A stretch of DNA of 64,000 nucleotides from Paracidovorax citrulli (GTDB taxonomy: Bacteria > Pseudomonadota > Gammaproteobacteria > Burkholderiales > Burkholderiaceae_C). The stretch spans positions 167,674 to 231,673 of the forward strand of contig NZ_FNEY01000003.1 in the NCBI RefSeq assembly GCF_900100305.1, in the 5' to 3' direction. The translations under genes and the position numbers were made by a program. The notes under the pieces are model-generated. The model did not search any database and was not told the DNA's origin. It saw only the letters and a list, made by a program, of their open reading frames with translations. Shown here piece by piece: positions 37,327-46,382 of this stretch. Position 1 is the first letter of the stretch. Each line of letters begins with the position of its first letter.

Positions 37327-38364
37327 TCAGCGGCCCAGCAGTACGGCGCGCGCCGCTTCCGACGGGAACACGCACGCCACGTCGTGGGCGCAGCCGGGCA
37401 CCACGACCACCCCGCGCCGCCGGCCGGGCGCCAGCAGCGTCCGGTCGTACTCCGCGTAGGCCAGTCCGCGCTGCAGGCGGTACGGCCCCTGGGCCATGGC
37501 CGCGCACGACTTGTCGAGGATGCCGTAGTACGTGCCCCTGGCGTCGCTGCTGTCCAGCGCCCCTTCGAGGTAGTGGACATCGGCGGTGGCGTAGTGCGCG
37601 CGCGCCCGGGCGGCGCTGCGCCCCAGGCTGCCGGGCAGGCCGTCGGTGCCGTACTTCCAGCGGTTCACGCCCGGGCAGGAGCCGTCCGTGGGCGGATGGG
37701 GGCGCCAGGCGTCGAAGTACAGCCAGGTGCCGGGGTCGGCCACCACGTAGCGCAGGGCGACGGTGGAGGCGGAAGCGGACGCGCCGGCCGGCGCCGGGTT
37801 CGCGAAGCCGATGTAGTGCTGCACCATCTGCCCGCCGGCGGAAAAGCCTGCGACGGTGACGGTGCGCAGGCCGGGCCAGCGCCGCACGAGCTCGGCCACC
37901 AGCGCGTCCATCGCCGCGAACGAGGAGATGCGCTCGCCATTGGCCGACGGGCCGCCTTCGATCCAGGAACGGCAGGTCCACAGCAGGTCACCGGCCTGCG
38001 CGGCGGGGACGCCCGGGGAACGGCACCGTGCAGCCTGGTCCGCCGCGACCTGGAACACGGGCGCCACCACCAGGGTGTCACGCAGCGCACCGGCATCGCG
38101 CGCGGCCCGCAGCGCGGCGCCGAAGGTCTTGCCGGCATCGCGCGGGTGGCCGTGCAGGGCAATGAGCGCCTGCGTCGGCGCCGCGCCCTCGCCGGGCACC
38201 AGCGACGCGTAGTAGTTCAGCATGCCCCCGGCGCCGGGTGGCTCGAAGCGCTGGTAGCAGGCGGGGCCGGCCGCCAGGGTGCAATCGGAAGGCTGCGCGG
38301 CAGCGTGTGCCGTCCACACGGCCAGGCATGCCGCGGCGAAACGTCGCCATGCTCCAGTTCTCAT
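37327..38364 (-). CDS. Secreted alpha/beta-hydrolase (esterase or depolymerase type)
   Basis: A 345-residue protein with a signal peptide (about 1-23, CLAVWTAHAAAQ) and an alpha/beta-hydrolase fold. The oxyanion region is ALIALHGHPRDAGK, the nucleophile elbow VAGFSAGGQM (GxSxG), and the C-terminal His lies in VPGCAHDVACVF. Several Cys residues suggest disulfides, fitting a periplasmic or extracellular enzyme. It resembles LpqC/polyhydroxybutyrate-depolymerase-like esterases, but no substrate-binding domain is attached, so the substrate stays open. The ATG at 38364 gives the signal peptide. Confidence 0.75.
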   Translation of the reverse strand: MRTGAWRRFAAACLAVWTAHAAAQPSDCTLAAGPACYQRFEPPGAGGMLNYYASLVPGEGAAPTQALIALHGHPRDAGKTFGAALRAARDAGALRDTLVVAPVFQVAADQAARCRSPGVPAAQAGDLLWTCRSWIEGGPSANGERISSFAAMDALVAELVRRWPGLRTVTVAGFSAGGQMVQHYIGFANPAPAGASASASTVALRYVVADPGTWLYFDAWRPHPPTDGSCPGVNRWKYGTDGLPGSLGRSAARARAHYATADVHYLEGALDSSDARGTYYGILDKSCAAMAQGPYRLQRGLAYAEYDRTLLAPGRRRGVVVVPGCAHDVACVFPSEAARAVLLGR

Positions 38365-38442
38365 CGATGGACTCCGTCGGACGCGGGGACGGCACGGCCC
38401 CTGGCGGAAGTGTAAGCGGCGCATGCAGCACAGCCGCAGCCC

Positions 38443-38466
38443 AAAAAAAGCCCGCGCGATGCGGGC
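38443..38466 (-). terminator. Minus-strand rho-independent terminator
   Basis: A 6-bp stem GCCCGC / GCGGGC with a 5-nt loop is followed on the minus strand by seven T. It lies between the cytochrome c gene (plus strand) and the hydrolase gene. It could stop transcripts that run from the cysB-type gene antisense through the cytochrome gene, insulating the hydrolase promoter. Confidence 0.6.
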
Positions 38467-38525
38467 CGGCGATGGCGGCATACTCGGCGCATCGCCTTAG
38501 CCCGTCCCGGGCTTCCACCGATCCG

Positions 38526-38876
38526 ATGCCGCTGCCATCCACCGCCCTCCCCCACGCCGCACGGGCCTTGGCCGCGGCCGCCCTCTGCCTGGCGGCGGCC
38601 CTGCCGGCACCCGCCCGGGCGGACGCCGGCGACCTCGTGCGCGAGCACGGCTGCATGCGCTGCCACGCCATGGTGCGCACCTACGTGGGCCCCGGGTTCG
38701 CGGAGATCGCCGAACGCTACCGCGCCGACAGGAATGCAGAAACCTACCTTGCCGGCAAGATCCGCAACGGCGGCGCGGGCGAATGGGGCCGCGCGCTCAT
38801 GCCGCGGCACCCGCGCATCGGGGAGGAAGAAGCGCGGACCCTGGCCCGGTGGATCCTCGCCCGGCGCAAAGGCTAG
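38526..38876 (+). CDS. Small periplasmic cytochrome c
   Basis: A 116-residue class I cytochrome c. A signal peptide (about 1-33, ALCLAAALPAPARADA) is followed by the heme-binding motif CMRCH (near residue 43) and a distal Met in ALMPRHPRI, as in cytochrome c551/c8 electron carriers. The YVGPGFAEIAERY block matches the family. No oxidase or reductase gene is adjacent, so its partner is unknown. The ATG at 38526 is the first giving a signal peptide. Confidence 0.9.
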   Translation: MPLPSTALPHAARALAAAALCLAAALPAPARADAGDLVREHGCMRCHAMVRTYVGPGFAEIAERYRADRNAETYLAGKIRNGGAGEWGRALMPRHPRIGEEEARTLARWILARRKG

Positions 38877-38901
38877 GTGCTGCAGCCGCGGCGATCCCCG
38901 G

Positions 38902-39831
38902 TCAGCGCGCGGCGCGCAGCGCCTCGTCCACAGCCTCGCGCGTGAGGGTGGGAACGAAGGCCTCGATGAAGCGGTAGGCGTAGCCGCGCAGCCAGCTGCC
39001 GCGCCGCAACCCCAGGCGGGTGAGGTTGACTTCGAACAGATGGCGCGCATCGATCATGCGCAGGTGGCGGTCGCGCTCCGGGTCCAGCGCGATGGAGGCG
39101 ACGATGCCCACCCCCATGTCCAGTTCCACATAGGTCTTGATCACGTCCGCGTCCATGGCGGTGAGCACCACGTCCGGCTGCAGTCCTTCGCGGGCGAAGG
39201 CCTCGTCGATGTGGGCGCGTCCGGTGTAGCCCAGCTCGTAGGTGATGATGGGAAAGCGCGCCAATTGCAGCAGGGTGGGCGGCTCGGGCAGGTCGAGCAG
39301 CGGGTGGCCCGGCGGCACCACGATGCTGTGGGACCAGCGGTAGCAGGGCAGCGTGACCAGTTCGCCATAGCCCGCCAGCGCCTCCGTGGCGACGCCGATG
39401 TCGGCCTCGCCCGAGAGCAGCATCTCGGCCACCTGCCGGGGCGAGCCCTGGTGCAGGTGCAGGGTGACCTGCGGGAACAGCGCCCGGAAATCGCGCACCA
39501 CCTGCGGCAGGGCATAGCGTGCCTGCGAGTGCGTGGCCGCGATGGACAGGCGCCCTTCCCCGCTGGCGCGGAAGTCGTGCCCGGCGCGCCGCAGGTTCTC
39601 CGCCTCCAGCAGCAGTCGCTCGACGATGGGCAGCAGCGTGGATCCCGGCGGGGTGAGCCCCGTGAGCCGCTTGCCCGCGCGCACGAAGATCTCCAGGCCC
39701 AGTTCCTCCTCCAGCTCGCGGATCTGCCGGCTCACGCCGGGCTGGGACGTGTGGAGGATGCGGGCCACGTCGGTGAGGTTGAAACCCGTGCGCACGGCCT
39801 CGCGCACGGAACGCAGTTGCTGGAAATTCAT
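38902..39831 (-). CDS. cysB: CysB-family LysR regulator
   Basis: A 309-residue LysR regulator of the CysB/Cbl group. The start MNFQQLRSVREAVRTGFNLT and LHTSQPGVSRQIRELEEELG match CysB closely, as does the anion-site region IAATHSQARYALPQVV. The C-terminal RRGSWLRGYAYRFIEAF block is characteristic. CysB proteins activate sulfate and sulfonate genes when N-acetylserine is present. The gene ends the minus-strand organosulfur block (ssuF-B-C-VOC-D-A, sbp) and is transcribed in the same direction as it. It is the natural candidate regulator for that block and for the cys genes at 51-57 kb. Confidence 0.93.
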   Translation of the reverse strand: MNFQQLRSVREAVRTGFNLTDVARILHTSQPGVSRQIRELEEELGLEIFVRAGKRLTGLTPPGSTLLPIVERLLLEAENLRRAGHDFRASGEGRLSIAATHSQARYALPQVVRDFRALFPQVTLHLHQGSPRQVAEMLLSGEADIGVATEALAGYGELVTLPCYRWSHSIVVPPGHPLLDLPEPPTLLQLARFPIITYELGYTGRAHIDEAFAREGLQPDVVLTAMDADVIKTYVELDMGVGIVASIALDPERDRHLRMIDARHLFEVNLTRLGLRRGSWLRGYAYRFIEAFVPTLTREAVDEALRAAR

Positions 39832-39948
39832 GGGTTCGCCGGGCTTTCCTGTTGTTATGCGGCCGATAACCGTACGGGGGTCAACGCGTGGGGGATCAAC
39901 GCGCGGGCGCCAGGGCCGGCAGCGGTGCGCTGCCCCCGCCCCTGCACG

Positions 39949-40164
39949 TCAGAGCTTGGCGATGGAGACTTCGGTCGATTTCACCAGCGCGACCACGTCG
40001 GAGCCGACCTGCAGCCCGAGGTCGTCCACCGAGCGGGTGGTGATGACGGAAGTGACGATGCCCCAGGGTGTTTCGACATCGACCTCCGAGACGACGTCGC
40101 CGCGGATGATCTCGCGGACCTTGCCCTTGAACTGGTTGCGCACGTTGATGGCCTGGATGGACAT
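39949..40164 (-). CDS. ssuF: TOBE-domain molybdopterin/oxyanion-binding protein SsuF
   Basis: A 71-residue single-TOBE (Mop-type) protein beginning MSIQAINVRNQFKGKVREII, with the conserved VSEVDVETPWGIVTSVITTRS block. In pseudomonads the small Mop-like SsuF is encoded at the end of ssu operons and is needed for sulfonate use. Here it likewise follows ssuB. A tetranucleotide repeat lies in the gap between ssuB and this gene. Confidence 0.9.
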   Translation of the reverse strand: MSIQAINVRNQFKGKVREIIRGDVVSEVDVETPWGIVTSVITTRSVDDLGLQVGSDVVALVKSTEVSIAKL

Positions 40165-40193
40165 GGGATGACTCCTGTGGTGGTGGAAAAGAG

Positions 40194-40215
40194 GAAGAAA
40201 GAAAGAAAGAAAGAA
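40194..40215 (-). repeat. GAAA tetranucleotide microsatellite in the ssuB-ssuF gap
   Basis: GAA, then four perfect GAAA units, then GAA; on the coding (minus) strand it is a TTTC tract. It lies in the 69-bp gap between ssuB and ssuF, about 30-50 nt upstream of the ssuF ATG. Tetranucleotide runs can change length by slippage and alter leader spacing or termination. With only four to five units the effect may be slight. Confidence 0.75.
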
Positions 40216-40233
40216 GGATGGAAACCGTGCGGC

Positions 40234-41052
40234 TCAGATCGCCCAGCGCAGGCCGTGCGCCGGAACGCCCGGCCATGCGCCGTCGTCCCCGGGCGGCTCG
40301 GCCGCCGGCTTCCGAAGCACCCGGTCGAGGATGCGCTTCTCGAGCGCCGCGAACGCCGCGTCGCCGTGCGAGCGGGGCCGCGGGAGCGGGACGCGCTCGT
40401 CCAGGGCTATGCGGCCGTCCTCGATGAGCACCACGCGGTCGGCCAGGGCCACGGCTTCCTGCACGTCGTGCGTGACCAGCAGCGCGGTGAAACGGTGCCG
40501 CAGCCACAGCCCTTCGATGAGGCGCTGCATCTCGATGCGCGTGAGCGCGTCCAGCGCGCCCAGGGGCTCGTCCAGCAGCAGCAGGCGCGGCTGGTGGACC
40601 AGCGCCCGGGCCAGGGCCACGCGCTGGCGCTGGCCGCCGGACAGGCGCGCCGGCCACTCGCCGGCGCGGTCCGCCAGGCCTACCTGGGCGAGCACCTCGC
40701 GGCCGCGCTCCTGCGAGCCCGCGGGCAGGCCGAGGGTGACGTTGTCCAGCACGCGCCGCCATGGCAGCAGGCGCGCTTCCTGGAACATGATGCGGGTGCC
40801 GCCGTGCAGTCCATCGACGGGCCTGCCGTCGATCTCCAGCGTCCCGGCACTCGCGGCCTCCAGGCCGGCGACCAGCCGCAGCAGCGTGCTCTTGCCGCAG
40901 CCGCTGCGGCCGACGATGGCGACGAACTCGCCGGGCTCGATCGTGAGCTGCGCCTCGCGCAGCACGTCGCGCGCGCCGTAGCGCTTGGTCAGCCGGCGCG
41001 CCTGCAGGCGCAGGCCGGGCGCGGGGGAGGAAGCGGTGCGTGGGGCGGACAT
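40234..41052 (-). CDS. ssuB: Sulfonate ABC transporter ATP-binding protein SsuB
   Basis: A 272-residue ABC ATPase of the nitrate/sulfonate/taurine group. It has Walker [10 protein letters not shown], the Q-loop in [20 protein letters not shown] (typical of SsuB/TauB), signature [14 protein letters not shown], Walker [13 protein letters not shown] and switch LVTHDVQEA. It provides energy to the SsuC permease for aliphatic sulfonate import. It follows ssuC after 19 bp on the minus strand. Confidence 0.93.
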   Translation of the reverse strand: MSAPRTASSPAPGLRLQARRLTKRYGARDVLREAQLTIEPGEFVAIVGRSGCGKSTLLRLVAGLEAASAGTLEIDGRPVDGLHGGTRIMFQEARLLPWRRVLDNVTLGLPAGSQERGREVLAQVGLADRAGEWPARLSGGQRQRVALARALVHQPRLLLLDEPLGALDALTRIEMQRLIEGLWLRHRFTALLVTHDVQEAVALADRVVLIEDGRIALDERVPLPRPRSHGDAAFAALEKRILDRVLRKPAAEPPGDDGAWPGVPAHGLRWAI

Positions 41053-41071
41053 GGTGCCGTCTCTCCTTCGT

Positions 41072-41950
41072 TCATGCCTTGGCCTGGTAGCCGGGATGCC
41101 ACCGCAGCCACCAGTGCTCCAGGCCGCGCGCGAACACGTCCGCCAGCTTGCCCAGCAGCGCGTAGAGCAGGATGCCCACGAGCACCACGTCGGTCTGCAG
41201 GAACTCGCGCGCGTTCATCGTGAGGTAGCCGATGCCGGCCTGCGCGGAGATGGTTTCCGCCACGATCAGGATCACCCACATGAGCCCCAGCGAAAAGCGC
41301 AGGCCCACGAGGATGGAGGACATCGCTCCGGGCAGGATCACCTCGCGGTAGAGCTGCCAGCGCGAGAGCCCGTAGGTGCGGCCCATCTCGATCAGGCCCG
41401 GATCGACGTTGCGGATGCCGTGGAAGGTGTTGAGGTAGATCGGGAAGAACACCGAGACCGCGATCAGGAACACCTTGGCCGATTCGTCGATGCCGAACCA
41501 GAGGATCACCAGCGGGATGAGCGCCAGCGCGGGGATGTTGCGCACCATCTGCACGGTGGAATCCAGCAGCGTTTCCGCCCAGCGCAGCGAGCCGGTGAGC
41601 AGCCCGAGCAGCAGGCCCAGGCCGCCGCCGATCGCCAGGCCCGCCAGCGCGCGGCCCGCGCTCACCTTCACGTGGGTCCACAGCTCGCCGGATTCGCCGA
41701 GCTGCCAGGCGGCCTTGAGCACATCGGACGGTGCCGGCAGCACGCGGCTGGACAGCCATCCCTGGGCCGAGGCCACCTGCCAGGCCGCGATCAGCGCCAC
41801 CGGCACCAGCCAGGGCAGCAGGCGCTGCCCCACGGCCGCGGCCCACTGCCGCATGGGCGCAGGCAGGCCCGCTGCGGGCGCATCGGGTGTTTCGGTGGCG
41901 GCGGACACCTGCAGTTCGCGCACCGCGGGGGAGATGGCGGGACCCGTCAT
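41072..41950 (-). CDS. ssuC: Sulfonate ABC transporter permease SsuC
   Basis: A 292-residue BPD-type permease with about six helices. The cytoplasmic EAA loop [21 protein letters not shown] couples to the ATPase. The start (ATG 41950) overlaps the stop of the glyoxalase-family gene as ATGA, so translation is coupled. The first 40 residues are a hydrophilic N-terminal tail. Confidence 0.93.
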   Translation of the reverse strand: MTGPAISPAVRELQVSAATETPDAPAAGLPAPMRQWAAAVGQRLLPWLVPVALIAAWQVASAQGWLSSRVLPAPSDVLKAAWQLGESGELWTHVKVSAGRALAGLAIGGGLGLLLGLLTGSLRWAETLLDSTVQMVRNIPALALIPLVILWFGIDESAKVFLIAVSVFFPIYLNTFHGIRNVDPGLIEMGRTYGLSRWQLYREVILPGAMSSILVGLRFSLGLMWVILIVAETISAQAGIGYLTMNAREFLQTDVVLVGILLYALLGKLADVFARGLEHWWLRWHPGYQAKA

Positions 41951-42321
41951 GCCAGCGCTCCTGCTTCCGCGTCGGGCTCCAGGAACTCGAGCTGGTTGCC
42001 TGCCGGGTCCTTCACGTAGAAGCGCAGGTAGCCCGGAAGCGCCCGGTTTTCCACCAGGGGAAGTTCGGCCCGCAGCAGGCGGCCGCGGAGTTCGGGCAGG
42101 TTGTCCACTTCGAACGCCAGGTGCGCCGCCGCGGGCGCCGGCTGCCAGCGCGTGGTGGGCACCAGGGCGATGCGCTGGCGGCCCGCCGCGAAATGCAGGG
42201 CGTTCTCGGCCGGATACCGCACCTCGGCCAGGCCGAGCAGGCCGGCGTAGAAGGCGCGCATGGCGCCCTCCTCGCCCGCGGGAAACGGCAGTTGCACGTG
42301 GTTGATGGAATGGATGGCCAT
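41947..42321 (-). CDS. VOC/glyoxalase-family protein inside the ssu operon
   Basis: A 124-residue vicinal-oxygen-chelate protein. It starts MAIHSINHVQLPFPAGEEGA with a likely metal-site His near residue 8, has HLAFEVDNLPELRGRL in the middle, and ends with YVKDPAGNQLEFLEPD carrying the metal-binding Glu. It is coupled to ssuC by a stop/start overlap and follows ssuD by 25 bp, so it is an integral operon member. VOC proteins include dioxygenases, lyases and resistance proteins; a role in handling a sulfonate-derived aldehyde is only a guess. Confidence 0.85.
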   Translation of the reverse strand: MAIHSINHVQLPFPAGEEGAMRAFYAGLLGLAEVRYPAENALHFAAGRQRIALVPTTRWQPAPAAAHLAFEVDNLPELRGRLLRAELPLVENRALPGYLRFYVKDPAGNQLEFLEPDAEAGALA

Positions 42322-42346
42322 GGGAATCTCCTGTTGCGCGGACCGC

Positions 42347-43522
42347 TCAGCTCTGCGCCGCGCGCGGCACGTACTGGTTGCCCACGATTTCGCCGAAAGG
42401 CCCGGTCAGGGGCCCCGCCGCGCGGCCGCCGCCGATGCGCTCGCGCACCTCGGCGGGCAGCAGCGGGAACACCAGTTCCGCGAAGCGGTAGGCCTCTTCC
42501 AGGTGCGGATAGCCGGAGAGCACGAAGGTGTCGATGCCCAGGTCCGCGTACTCCTGCATGCGCGCGGCCACGGTCTGCGGATCGCCCACCAGCGCCGTGC
42601 CCGCGCCGCCGCGCACCAGGCCCACGCCGGCCCAGAGGTTGGGGCTGATCTCCAGGTCCGCGCGGGAGCGGCGGGTGCCCCCGGCGTGCAGCGCGGCCAT
42701 GCGGCGCTGCCCTTCGGAATCCATGCGCGAGAACACGGCCTGCGCCTGGGCCACGGTCTCGTCCTGCACGCGGCTGATGAGCTCTTCCGCCGCGGCCCAT
42801 GCGGCCGCATCGGTCTCGCGCACGATCACGTGCAGCCGTATGCCGAAGCGCACCGTCCGGCCCCGTTGCGCGGCGCGGGCGCGCACGTCGGCCACCTTCT
42901 GCGCCACCGCGGCCGGCGGCTCGCCCCAGGTGAGGTAGGTATCGACCTGCTCCGCCGCGAGGTCGTGCGCGGCCTCGGACGAGCCGCCGAAGTACACCGG
43001 CGGATAGGGCTTCTGCACCGGCGGGTAGAGCAGCTTGGCGCCCTTCACCGACAGGTGCTCTCCCTCGTAGTCGAAGGTGCCGCCCTCGTGGCTGCGCGAC
43101 AGGATCTCGCGCCAGATACGGATGAATTCCTCCGACTGTGCATAGCGCTGGGCATGGTCCAGGAAGACACCGTCGCCCTCCAGTTCCGTGCGGTCGCCGC
43201 CCGTCACGAGGTTGATGAGCAGGCGCCCGCCCGACAGGCGGTCGAAGGTCGCGGCCATGCGAGCGGCCAGGGCCGGCTGGTGCAGGCCCGGGCGCACCGC
43301 CACGAGGAACTTCAGGCGCCGTGTCACGGGCGCGAGTGCCGAGGCGACCACCCAGGGGTCCTCGCAGGAGCGGCCCGTGGGGATCAGCACCCCTTCGTAG
43401 CCCAGGGTATCGGCGGCCGTGGCCACCTGGCGCAGGTAGTCGTAGTGGACGGCGCGGGCACCCTCGGACGTCCCGAGGTAGCGGCTGTCGCCGTGGGTGG
43501 GAATGAACCAGAACACGTGCAT
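42347..43522 (-). CDS. ssuD: FMNH2-dependent alkanesulfonate monooxygenase
   Basis: A 391-residue luciferase-like flavin-dependent monooxygenase that cleaves alkanesulfonates to aldehyde and sulfite. It starts [20 protein letters not shown] as SsuD does. SsuD features include [20 protein letters not shown] (with the active-site Cys region), [20 protein letters not shown] and [16 protein letters not shown]. The C-terminal mobile-loop [15 protein letters not shown] region is intact. Length is normal. A flavin reductase (SsuE) is required, but no complete ssuE gene is in the window. Confidence 0.96.
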   Translation of the reverse strand: MHVFWFIPTHGDSRYLGTSEGARAVHYDYLRQVATAADTLGYEGVLIPTGRSCEDPWVVASALAPVTRRLKFLVAVRPGLHQPALAARMAATFDRLSGGRLLINLVTGGDRTELEGDGVFLDHAQRYAQSEEFIRIWREILSRSHEGGTFDYEGEHLSVKGAKLLYPPVQKPYPPVYFGGSSEAAHDLAAEQVDTYLTWGEPPAAVAQKVADVRARAAQRGRTVRFGIRLHVIVRETDAAAWAAAEELISRVQDETVAQAQAVFSRMDSEGQRRMAALHAGGTRRSRADLEISPNLWAGVGLVRGGAGTALVGDPQTVAARMQEYADLGIDTFVLSGYPHLEEAYRFAELVFPLLPAEVRERIGGGRAAGPLTGPFGEIVGNQYVPRAAQS

Positions 43523-43563
43523 GGGAGGCTTTCTCGATCAGTGGGGAACGGAGGTGGGCAGAG

Positions 43564-43770
43564 TCAATAGGAAATGGCAAAGCACGGCCCGGATGCGGGC
43601 AGGGGCACCGCGGGCAGCACATGCCGCGCGGTGCGCTGCGCCAGGTGCGGATGCGGGACCGCCGCGCCGGGCGCACGCACCGTGGGGCGGAGTCCCCAGG
43701 CGCGTGCGGTCACCGCCAGCAGGCGCCGCGCGGCCGGCCCGGGGGCCGTGGACGATGGCAGGATGGACAT
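43564..43770 (-). CDS. Small unassigned protein between ssuA and ssuD
   Basis: A 68-residue reading frame with a good Shine-Dalgarno (GAAGGAGC) before its ATG at 43770, placed between ssuA and ssuD in operon direction. The sequence ([20 protein letters not shown], ending GPCFAISY) is Ala/Pro/Arg-rich and matches no family I know. Like the short frame upstream of ssuA, it begins MS(I/V)L and has one late Cys. It could be a leader-type peptide or chance coding. The other 283 bp here hold nothing else. Confidence 0.4.
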   Translation of the reverse strand: MSILPSSTAPGPAARRLLAVTARAWGLRPTVRAPGAAVPHPHLAQRTARHVLPAVPLPASGPCFAISY

Positions 43771-43805
43771 GGGGTGCTCCTTCGGGCGGACGGGCCGGGC
43801 GCCGG

Positions 43806-44795
43806 CTACAGCAGCTCCACCGGCGCGGCCTGGAGCACGTCGAGCTTTTTCGGTATCAGCTTGAGGGCGAAGAAGGTGTCCGCGATGGCCTGCTGCTCGG
43901 CCAGGATCTCGCGGGTCACGGCCCGCGTGCCGTAGCCCACGCGGCCGACGAAGAGTTCGGTCACCGCAAGGTCCAGGCCCAGCACCTGGGACAGTTCCGC
44001 GGCGGCTTCGGCCTTGTGGCCCGAAACCCATTGGTCGATGCCGTCCACTTCCTCGATCGCGATGCGCAGCACGTCCGCGTTGCGGCTGGCGAAGTCGCGC
44101 GAGGTGAAGTAGAAGGCCCGGTTGTTCACCACGCCCGTGGCGTCGGCCAGGATGCGGGCGTCCAGCGCCTTCTGCGCCGCCGCGAGGAACGGGTCCCAGA
44201 TCACCCAGGCATCCACGGCGCCGCGCTCGAACGCGGCGCGCGCGTCCGGCGGCGCCAGGAACACGGACTGCACGTCGCGGTACTGCAGGCCGTTCTTCTC
44301 CAGCAGTTTCGCCAGGAAATAGTGCACGTTGGAGCCCTTGTTGTAGGCCACGCGCTTGCCCTTCAGGTCGGCCACGCTGCGGATGGCCGAGTCCTTGGGC
44401 ACCACCACGGCCTCCAGCGCCGGGCGCGGCACCGTGGCGCCGGCATACACGAGCGGCGCGCGCGCGGCCTGGGCGAAGATCGGCGGGGCCTCGCCCACGT
44501 CGCCGAAATCGATGGAGCCGACGTTCAGCGCCTCCAGTTGCACCGGGCCGGCATTGAATTCCGTCCAGGTCACCTTCACGCCGACGGCCGCGAGGCGCTT
44601 CTCCAGCGTGCCGCGCGCCTTCAGCAGGGAGAGCCACCCCTTCTGGTGGCCCACCCGCAGCGTGCGCGCGGCACCGGCAGACTGCGACCAGGCCGGCAGC
44701 GCGGCCAGGGCGGCAGCGCCCGCGCCGGCAGCCAGCCAGCGGCGGCGGGAGGTGGATGGTGCGGTGCGCGCGGGGGATTCGAACAGCGGGACCAT
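43806..44795 (-). CDS. ssuA: Sulfonate ABC transporter substrate-binding protein SsuA
   Basis: A 329-residue periplasmic binding protein. The start carries a Tat-like [11 protein letters not shown] sequence and a hydrophobic signal (about 18-38). The mature part has the SsuA-type [20 protein letters not shown] and [15 protein letters not shown] blocks, then [20 protein letters not shown]. It should deliver aliphatic sulfonates to SsuBC. It precedes the 68-residue frame and ssuD on the minus strand. Confidence 0.92.
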   Translation of the reverse strand: MVPLFESPARTAPSTSRRRWLAAGAGAAALAALPAWSQSAGAARTLRVGHQKGWLSLLKARGTLEKRLAAVGVKVTWTEFNAGPVQLEALNVGSIDFGDVGEAPPIFAQAARAPLVYAGATVPRPALEAVVVPKDSAIRSVADLKGKRVAYNKGSNVHYFLAKLLEKNGLQYRDVQSVFLAPPDARAAFERGAVDAWVIWDPFLAAAQKALDARILADATGVVNNRAFYFTSRDFASRNADVLRIAIEEVDGIDQWVSGHKAEAAAELSQVLGLDLAVTELFVGRVGYGTRAVTREILAEQQAIADTFFALKLIPKKLDVLQAAPVELL

Positions 44796-44965
44796 GAGGG
44801 AACTCCAATCTCTGCGGTATGTCGGGGTGGCGGGCAGGCAGCGCTCCGCCCGGGGGCGGGCACAGCGGCCTCGCCCCGGGGGCCGGCATGGCCGGCGGAA
44901 GGCAAACGGGGCGGGAAAGACCGGTGCGCGGGCCGCCCCGCGTCGGCGGCGGCGGCGCGGACCGG

Positions 44966-45097
44966 TCAGACGCTACATCGCACCTGCTCGAAGGGGACCG
45001 GCGTGAAGCGCACCGGCAGCCGCAGGGGCGTGGCATCGGGCCAGCCGGCGGACCGCGGGCGCTCCGAAGGGCTTGCGGCGATCAGGAGAACGGACAT
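44966..45097 (-). pseudogene. 43-codon frame resembling only the N-terminus of SsuE, or a leader peptide
   Basis: ATG at 45097 (AAGG Shine-Dalgarno about 8 nt upstream) to TGA at 44966 encodes [20 protein letters not shown] and about 23 more residues, ending FEQVRCSV. The first 15 residues resemble the FMN-reductase SsuE start (MSVLLIAGSPS...SRS, recalled from family members), but the remaining ~145 residues of SsuE are absent. It sits between sbp and ssuA, where ssuE can occur. It may be a relic left by deletion, or a short regulatory leader with a late Cys codon. The rest of 44796-45149 has no gene. Confidence 0.45.
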
Positions 45098-45149
45098 GGA
45101 CGGGCCTTGCGGTGGGGGTGGTCGATGGGCGGGCGCGGCGGCCGTGCGA

Positions 45150-46175
45150 TCACTTCTTCGTGTAGATCTGATCGAAGCTCGCGCCGTCGGCGAAGTGGTC
45201 CTTGTCGGCCTTGCCCCAGCCGCCGAATGCCTGGTCGATGGTGGCGAGCGTGAGCTTGGGGAACTGCGCGTCGTACTTGGCCTTCGCCTTCTCGCCGGTC
45301 GGCCGGTAGAAATGCCTGCCGGCGATGTCCTGGGCTTCGTCCGAATACAGGTACTTGAGGTATTCCTCGGCCACGGCGCGCGTGCCCTTCTTGTCCACCA
45401 CCTTGTCCACCACGGCGACGCTCGGCTCGGCCAGGATGGAAAGCGAGGGGGCGACGATCTGGAACTTCTCCGCGCCGAACTCCTTCAGGGCCAGGAAGGC
45501 TTCGTTCTCCCAGGCCAGGAGCACGTCGCCCACGCCGCGCTGCACGAAGGTGATCGTGGAGCCGCGGGCGCCGGTATCGAGCACCGGCACGTTCTTGTAG
45601 AGCTTGCCGACGAATTCCCTGGCCTGCGCATCGCCGCCGTACTTGCGCTTGGCGTATTCCCAGGCGGCCAGGTAGTTCCAGCGCGCGCCGCCGGAGGTCT
45701 TGGGATTGGGGGTGATCACCTGCACGCCGGGCTTCACCAGGTCGTCCCAGTCCTTGATGCCCTTGGGATTGCCCTTCTTGACGAGGAACACGATCGTGGA
45801 GGTGTACGGGGCGGAGTTGTGCGGCAGGCGCTTCTGCCAGTCGGGCCTGACCAGGCCGCCGTTCTTCACCAGCGCATCGATGTCGCCGCCCAGGGCCAGC
45901 GTGGCCACGTCGGCATCGATGCCGTCGATGATCGAGCGGGCCTGCTTGCCCGAGCCGCCGTGGGACTGCCTGACCTGCACATCCTGCCCGGTCTTGCCCT
46001 TCCAGTACTTCGCGAACGCCTGGTTGTAGTCCACATACAGCTCCCGCGTGGGGTCGTACGACACGTTGAGCAGCTGCACCGGCTGCTGGGCGATGGCCGG
46101 CGTGGCCAGGACGCCGGCGGAACCTGCGAGGGCGGCGGCGGCGGGAAACTTGATAAAGTGGCGGCGAAGGTTCAT
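45150..46175 (-). CDS. sbp: Sulfate ABC transporter substrate-binding protein
   Basis: A 341-residue periplasmic sulfate-binding protein. The signal peptide (about 1-30, cut near ATPAIAQQ) is followed by [40 protein letters not shown], and [19 protein letters not shown], all sulfate-pocket segments. The C-terminus includes [18 protein letters not shown]. The ATG at 46175 is preferred to an in-frame ATG at 46223 because the conserved signal starts there. It is the first gene of the minus-strand organosulfur block and lies below a striking palindrome (46254-46282). The permease genes are not in the window. Confidence 0.94.
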   Translation of the reverse strand: MNLRRHFIKFPAAAALAGSAGVLATPAIAQQPVQLLNVSYDPTRELYVDYNQAFAKYWKGKTGQDVQVRQSHGGSGKQARSIIDGIDADVATLALGGDIDALVKNGGLVRPDWQKRLPHNSAPYTSTIVFLVKKGNPKGIKDWDDLVKPGVQVITPNPKTSGGARWNYLAAWEYAKRKYGGDAQAREFVGKLYKNVPVLDTGARGSTITFVQRGVGDVLLAWENEAFLALKEFGAEKFQIVAPSLSILAEPSVAVVDKVVDKKGTRAVAEEYLKYLYSDEAQDIAGRHFYRPTGEKAKAKYDAQFPKLTLATIDQAFGGWGKADKDHFADGASFDQIYTKK

Positions 46176-46253
46176 GGGGAGCTTTCCAATGGGAATCCTG
46201 GGCGGTGCTGTAGAGCACGGCACCGATGCAGCGCATTCTGGAAGCCGCCCCTC

Positions 46254-46282
46254 AAAACTGAAACTACTGAAATTTCAGTTTT
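46254..46282. promoter_or_regulatory. Nested AT-rich palindrome between sbp and the Fe-trafficking gene
   Basis: AAAACTGAAA and TTTCAGTTTT form a perfect 10-bp inverted repeat over a 9-bp spacer. Nested within it, ACTGAAATTTCAGT (46266-46279) is a perfect 14-bp palindrome, and ACTGAAA is directly repeated with a 9-bp period. It lies 79 bp above the sbp start and 101 bp above the divergent gene. This is an evident operator for one or both promoters; the protein that binds it is not known from sequence. Confidence 0.6.
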
Positions 46283-46382
46283 AAATTTCCAAATCATCTT
46301 TGGAGCCGAACCGCTTCCCTCGCGTCTCCCGGCAATCCCTGGAAACTCGCATTTCTCTTTCCGTCAGAACAAGGAAATTCCC

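Noticed and set aside
40194..40215. Strong phase-variation locus
   Set aside because: Only about four perfect units and not within a coding region, so only a modest effect is claimed.
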